A stretch of DNA of 64,000 bases from Trametes villosa. Its lineage: Eukaryota; Basidiomycota; Agaricomycetes; Polyporales; Polyporaceae. Within the stretch, counting starts at the first letter, position 1; each line of letters starts with the position of its first letter. The translations under genes and the position numbers were made by a program. The notes beneath the pieces are model-generated. The model made no database searches, was not told the DNA's origin, and saw only the letters and a program-made list of their open reading frames with translations. The DNA is taken from the NCBI GenBank assembly GCA_002964805.2, contig PUDQ02000084.1, forward strand, positions 728,752-792,751, written 5' to 3'. Shown here one piece after another: positions 62,148-64,000 of this stretch.

Positions 62148-62229
62148 GAACTAGGACGACAGGGGATGGAGATCATTCCATCCCGCCCTGTTTCGACTTT
62201 ATAGGGTCTCATCAGGTCCTGTACAGTTC
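62148..62229 (-). ncRNA. Type I hammerhead ribozyme
   Basis: All conserved hammerhead parts are present on the minus strand. Stem I pairs GAACU and AGGAC (62229-62216, with a 4-nt bulge GUAC) with GUCCU and AGUUC (62157-62148). The core CUGAUGA is at 62215-62209, stem II is GAC/GUC with an 8-nt loop, and GAAA is at 62194-62191. Stem III is a hairpin (CAG..GGGAUGG with CCAUCCC..CUG) leading to the GUC cleavage site at 62160-62158, so cutting would fall between 62158 and 62157. It lies on the same strand as, and downstream of, the Penelope-like ORF. Such ribozymes are known in Penelope-like elements. Confidence 0.88.
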
Positions 62230-62248
62230 ATCCGATAAAGTTCACCCG

Positions 62249-62323
62249 GCATCACGGCCGGAACTACGGCCTCTGTGATGCGTGATAACGCTTACATGAA
62301 GTATCCGGCATTTTTGATGCCGG
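62249..62323 (-). other. Structured segment beside the ribozyme
   Basis: Two inverted repeats sit next to each other: gcatcac/gtgatgc (62249-62283) and ccggcat/atgccgg (62305-62323, with a 5-nt loop). They precede the ribozyme on the minus strand and may form part of the element's structured RNA end. Confidence 0.5.
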
Positions 62324-62526
62324 TCCGATGGCAACGGGAACTTTCCCATTGACATAGGTCTGATTACTAAAGCTCGGCCCGTCGTCACACACCTCGGCCC
62401 GGCGAGGTAATATGTATGACGATGCACTACTTATGTAAGCGATCAGCTGATCGCTCACATGATCCCTTGTACCCAAAGAAGGAGGTACGTGAACGGTTTA
62501 CTTTCTGGGCTATGCCCCATACGGAC

Positions 62527-62611
62527 AGGCGCGTCTAATTAAAGAGACGCCTGGACTTAGGGCGCTTCTTGTGGTTCACACGGTTTGCATAGACCGTGCT
62601 AAAGAAGCGCC
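62527..62611. repeat. Two adjacent hairpins in the retroelement 3' region
   Basis: The first hairpin pairs the arms aggcgcgtct and agacgcct (62527-62552). The second pairs ggcgcttctt (62561-62570) with aagaagcgcc (62602-62611) and has an inner acggt/accgt pair. Both are near-perfect. Confidence 0.65.
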
Positions 62612-62649
62612 TACCTTATCACGTGAATCTAACCGCATACCTTGTGCCG

Positions 62650-62790
62650 CCGGTTAGGGTTCGGTTAGGGTTCGGGTTCGGTTAGGGTTCGGGTTAGGGT
62701 TCGGGTTAGCTATTAAAGCGTAATCAGTTACCGCATATACTACCGACTAAGGTAGTGGAAGTAAACGCACGGTTAGGGTTCGGGTTAGAA
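62650..62790 (+). repeat. Telomere-like repeats of TTAGGG and TTCGGG
   Basis: Alternating ggttagggttcgg units fill about 62650-62708, and a shorter block lies at 62771-62787. TTAGGG is the telomeric repeat of most basidiomycetes; here it is interrupted by TTCGG variants. The G-rich strand is the plus strand, so if orientation is conserved the chromosome end lies to the right. Confidence 0.75.
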
Positions 62791-63250
62791 AGCCTTACAC
62801 GTCCCGGTGAGCGGGCCGTACGTTTGCTAAAGCGTTAGCTGGGTGAGCCGAGGAATGGCTACAATAAACTCCAAGTTAGGTGGTGCTTTGTGCACCGGGC
62901 TGGGCGCTGGCCACCGCCCGGCGCGAGCCGAGCGGGAGCAGCCGTGACACATGCCGTTATTAAGCAGCAAGGTCCGTTCATGTATCCCCAACCTTAGGCG
63001 TGCGGGCCCCAATCAACCGAACGTTTGGTTATCTCAACGAGCGCCCGAAGGCTACCAATACGCCGGGGTCGGCCACGGATCCATTACACTACCAGGGGTA
63101 ACTACCCGGTAGCGGTTGCCGGCAGGCGCGCCGTTAGGCGCTATAGCCGGTTTTACGGGGGACGGAAGTGCACGAATTACCGTTCACTGTCACAAGGTCA
63201 CGGCCTCGTGCCGCCCGGGAAGCCCGGGACGACGGCGCGGGCCGAGCCTT
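62791..63250 (-). other. 3' untranslated region of the retroelement
   Basis: GC-rich sequence between the ORF stop at 63251 and the telomere-like block. It has several short inverted repeats (for example cccggg-type stretches near 63215-63232) and no ORF. Confidence 0.45.
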
Positions 63251-63994
63251 TTACCCAAAGAGGGGTTTATTGGGGGACGGGGATCGCCGGTGCATGTTCT
63301 CACGATGCTCCACGAAGTAGCTTCGTATATCATAAGAACCTGACGGTCCGGCGGTGGGTTGCGGTCGTGTGGAAACGATGCTTACTCGTTCCTCGCTAAC
63401 CTTATCCTCGAGCCTTTCGAGAACTATCTTTTTCCAAAGATTGGTCAAATCAAACATGTTGCGACCGCGCTTGCGGCTCACAATCATGCGTCGGTTTAGA
63501 ATATTAATTTTTCGCAGGTCGGGTATCGCTACCTGCCCGCCAACGGTGTCCGGAACCTCTGAAAGAAGCTCCGGCAACACGTCGGTCAAGCCGGCGCGTG
63601 TACGCGTCGGGCGTGGCCATTCCACATTAGTATAGACTGTGTTAAGGCCGGCGTCGGCACGCTCGTGCCATTCACGCCAATATCCTAAGATAGTATCTCC
63701 AAGTTCCTTGGCATTGAAGTAATTCCAGGCCGTGTTATATTGGGATTTAAGCACAAGAACGCCGCTATCAGCCACGTTTTCGTCTTTCTCACTCAGACGC
63801 TTTTCCCAGCGCTTTGTAAGGTTCTGCTTAACCCAATGAGTAACCAGGTCTCTCGGGTACCCACGCTTCACGTAAAGGGCTACCAGCTCCTTCACGCTGT
63901 CTAAGTAGCTCGGAAATTGACTACTAAGCGTGGCTAACCGCGACATCTCGCCTATAAAGGTACCCCTTTTAACGTCCAAGGGGTGGCCAGATAT
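63251..63994 (-). CDS. Penelope-like reverse transcriptase, C-terminal part
   Basis: The reading SGHPLDVKRGTFIGEMSRLA, then SSQFPSYLDSVKELV and LYVKRGYPRDLV, matches the end of the reverse transcriptase palm and the thumb of Penelope-like elements, whose pattern is HP..KRG...GE..RL, then RGYP. Then come LVLKSQYNTAWNYFNAKEL, LPELLSEVPDTVGGQVAIPD and a C-terminal block with SRKRGRNMFDLTNLWKKIVLE. The end reads SPSPNKPLFG. No GIY-YIG endonuclease follows, as expected for the telomere-associated type. An in-frame TAG (63997-63995) directly upstream may be a nonsense mutation, so this copy may be dead. The rest of the ORF is outside the window. Confidence 0.7.
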   Translation of the reverse strand: MSGHPLDVKRGTFIGEMSRLATLSSQFPSYLDSVKELVALYVKRGYPRDLVTHWVKQNLTKRWEKRLSEKDENVADSGVLVLKSQYNTAWNYFNAKELGDTILGYWREWHERADAGLNTVYTNVEWPRPTRTRAGLTDVLPELLSEVPDTVGGQVAIPDLRKINILNRRMIVSRKRGRNMFDLTNLWKKIVLERLEDKVSEERVSIVSTRPQPTAGPSGSYDIRSYFVEHRENMHRRSPSPNKPLFG

Positions 63995-64000
63995 CTAGAC

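Larger units (their letters stand above)
62148..64000 (-). mobile_element. Penelope-like retroelement, 3' part (probably Coprina group)
   Basis: The minus-strand ORF, hammerhead ribozyme, structured 3' region and telomere-like repeats together fit an endonuclease-lacking Penelope-like element. The Coprina group of basidiomycetes is known to associate with telomeres. Only the 3' part lies in the window; the main reverse transcriptase domain would be to the right of 64000. The left boundary is uncertain. Confidence 0.7.

Overview
The window reads as nuclear DNA of a filamentous basidiomycete, most likely an Agaricomycete such as a polypore; I cannot name the species. The evidence is about a dozen intron-rich protein genes with short introns (mostly 45-60 nt, GTRNGT donors, CTNAC-like branch sites, YAG acceptors), GC-rich coding DNA, basidiomycete-type protein families, and TTAGGG-type telomere-like repeats near the right end.

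Layout. 591-2305 (+) is allantoinase. 3236-8093 (-) is condensin subunit 3 (CAP-G/Ycg1) with an unusually long first intron. 8333-12394 (+) is a very long disordered RING-H2 protein. 12721-13295 (-) is a small secreted protein. 14066-17972 (-) is a Na,K-ATPase-like P-type cation ATPase. 19211-20206 (-) is a BTB/POZ protein. 21134-30542 (+) holds five tandem paralogues of a short-chain dehydrogenase/reductase (SDR) with organelle-type leaders, all with the same intron plan. 30933-31017 (-) is an intron-containing tRNA-Pro(UGG). 31605-33110 (-) is GOLPH3/Vps74. 36882-38260 (+) is a protein I do not recognise, behind a 3.8-kb gene-free stretch. 39757-41180 (-) is a Chs7-type chitin synthase export chaperone. 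43327-45450 (+) is a divergent G-protein alpha subunit. 45779-53074 (-) is separase, divergent from thymidylate synthase (53264-54230, +). 54445-55844 (-) is RNase H1 and 56249-59597 (+) a Trs65-like TRAPPII subunit.

From about 59.6 kb to the end the DNA changes character. There are inverted and modular satellite-like repeats, two 33-bp palindromes, a long cytosine-poor strand, degenerate telomere-like repeats, and the 3' part of a Penelope-like retroelement (probably the telomere-associated Coprina group) on the minus strand. Just downstream of its ORF on the same strand is a complete type I hammerhead ribozyme (62148-62229). This looks like the border of a subtelomere.

Genes that may work together: separase and thymidylate synthase share a 189-bp intergenic region with two ACGCGT (MluI cell-cycle box) sites, which suggests shared G1/S control. 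Vps74, the Trs65-like protein and the Chs7-like chaperone are all secretory-pathway parts but are not clustered in a way that implies co-regulation. The SDR array is the clearest local gene expansion.
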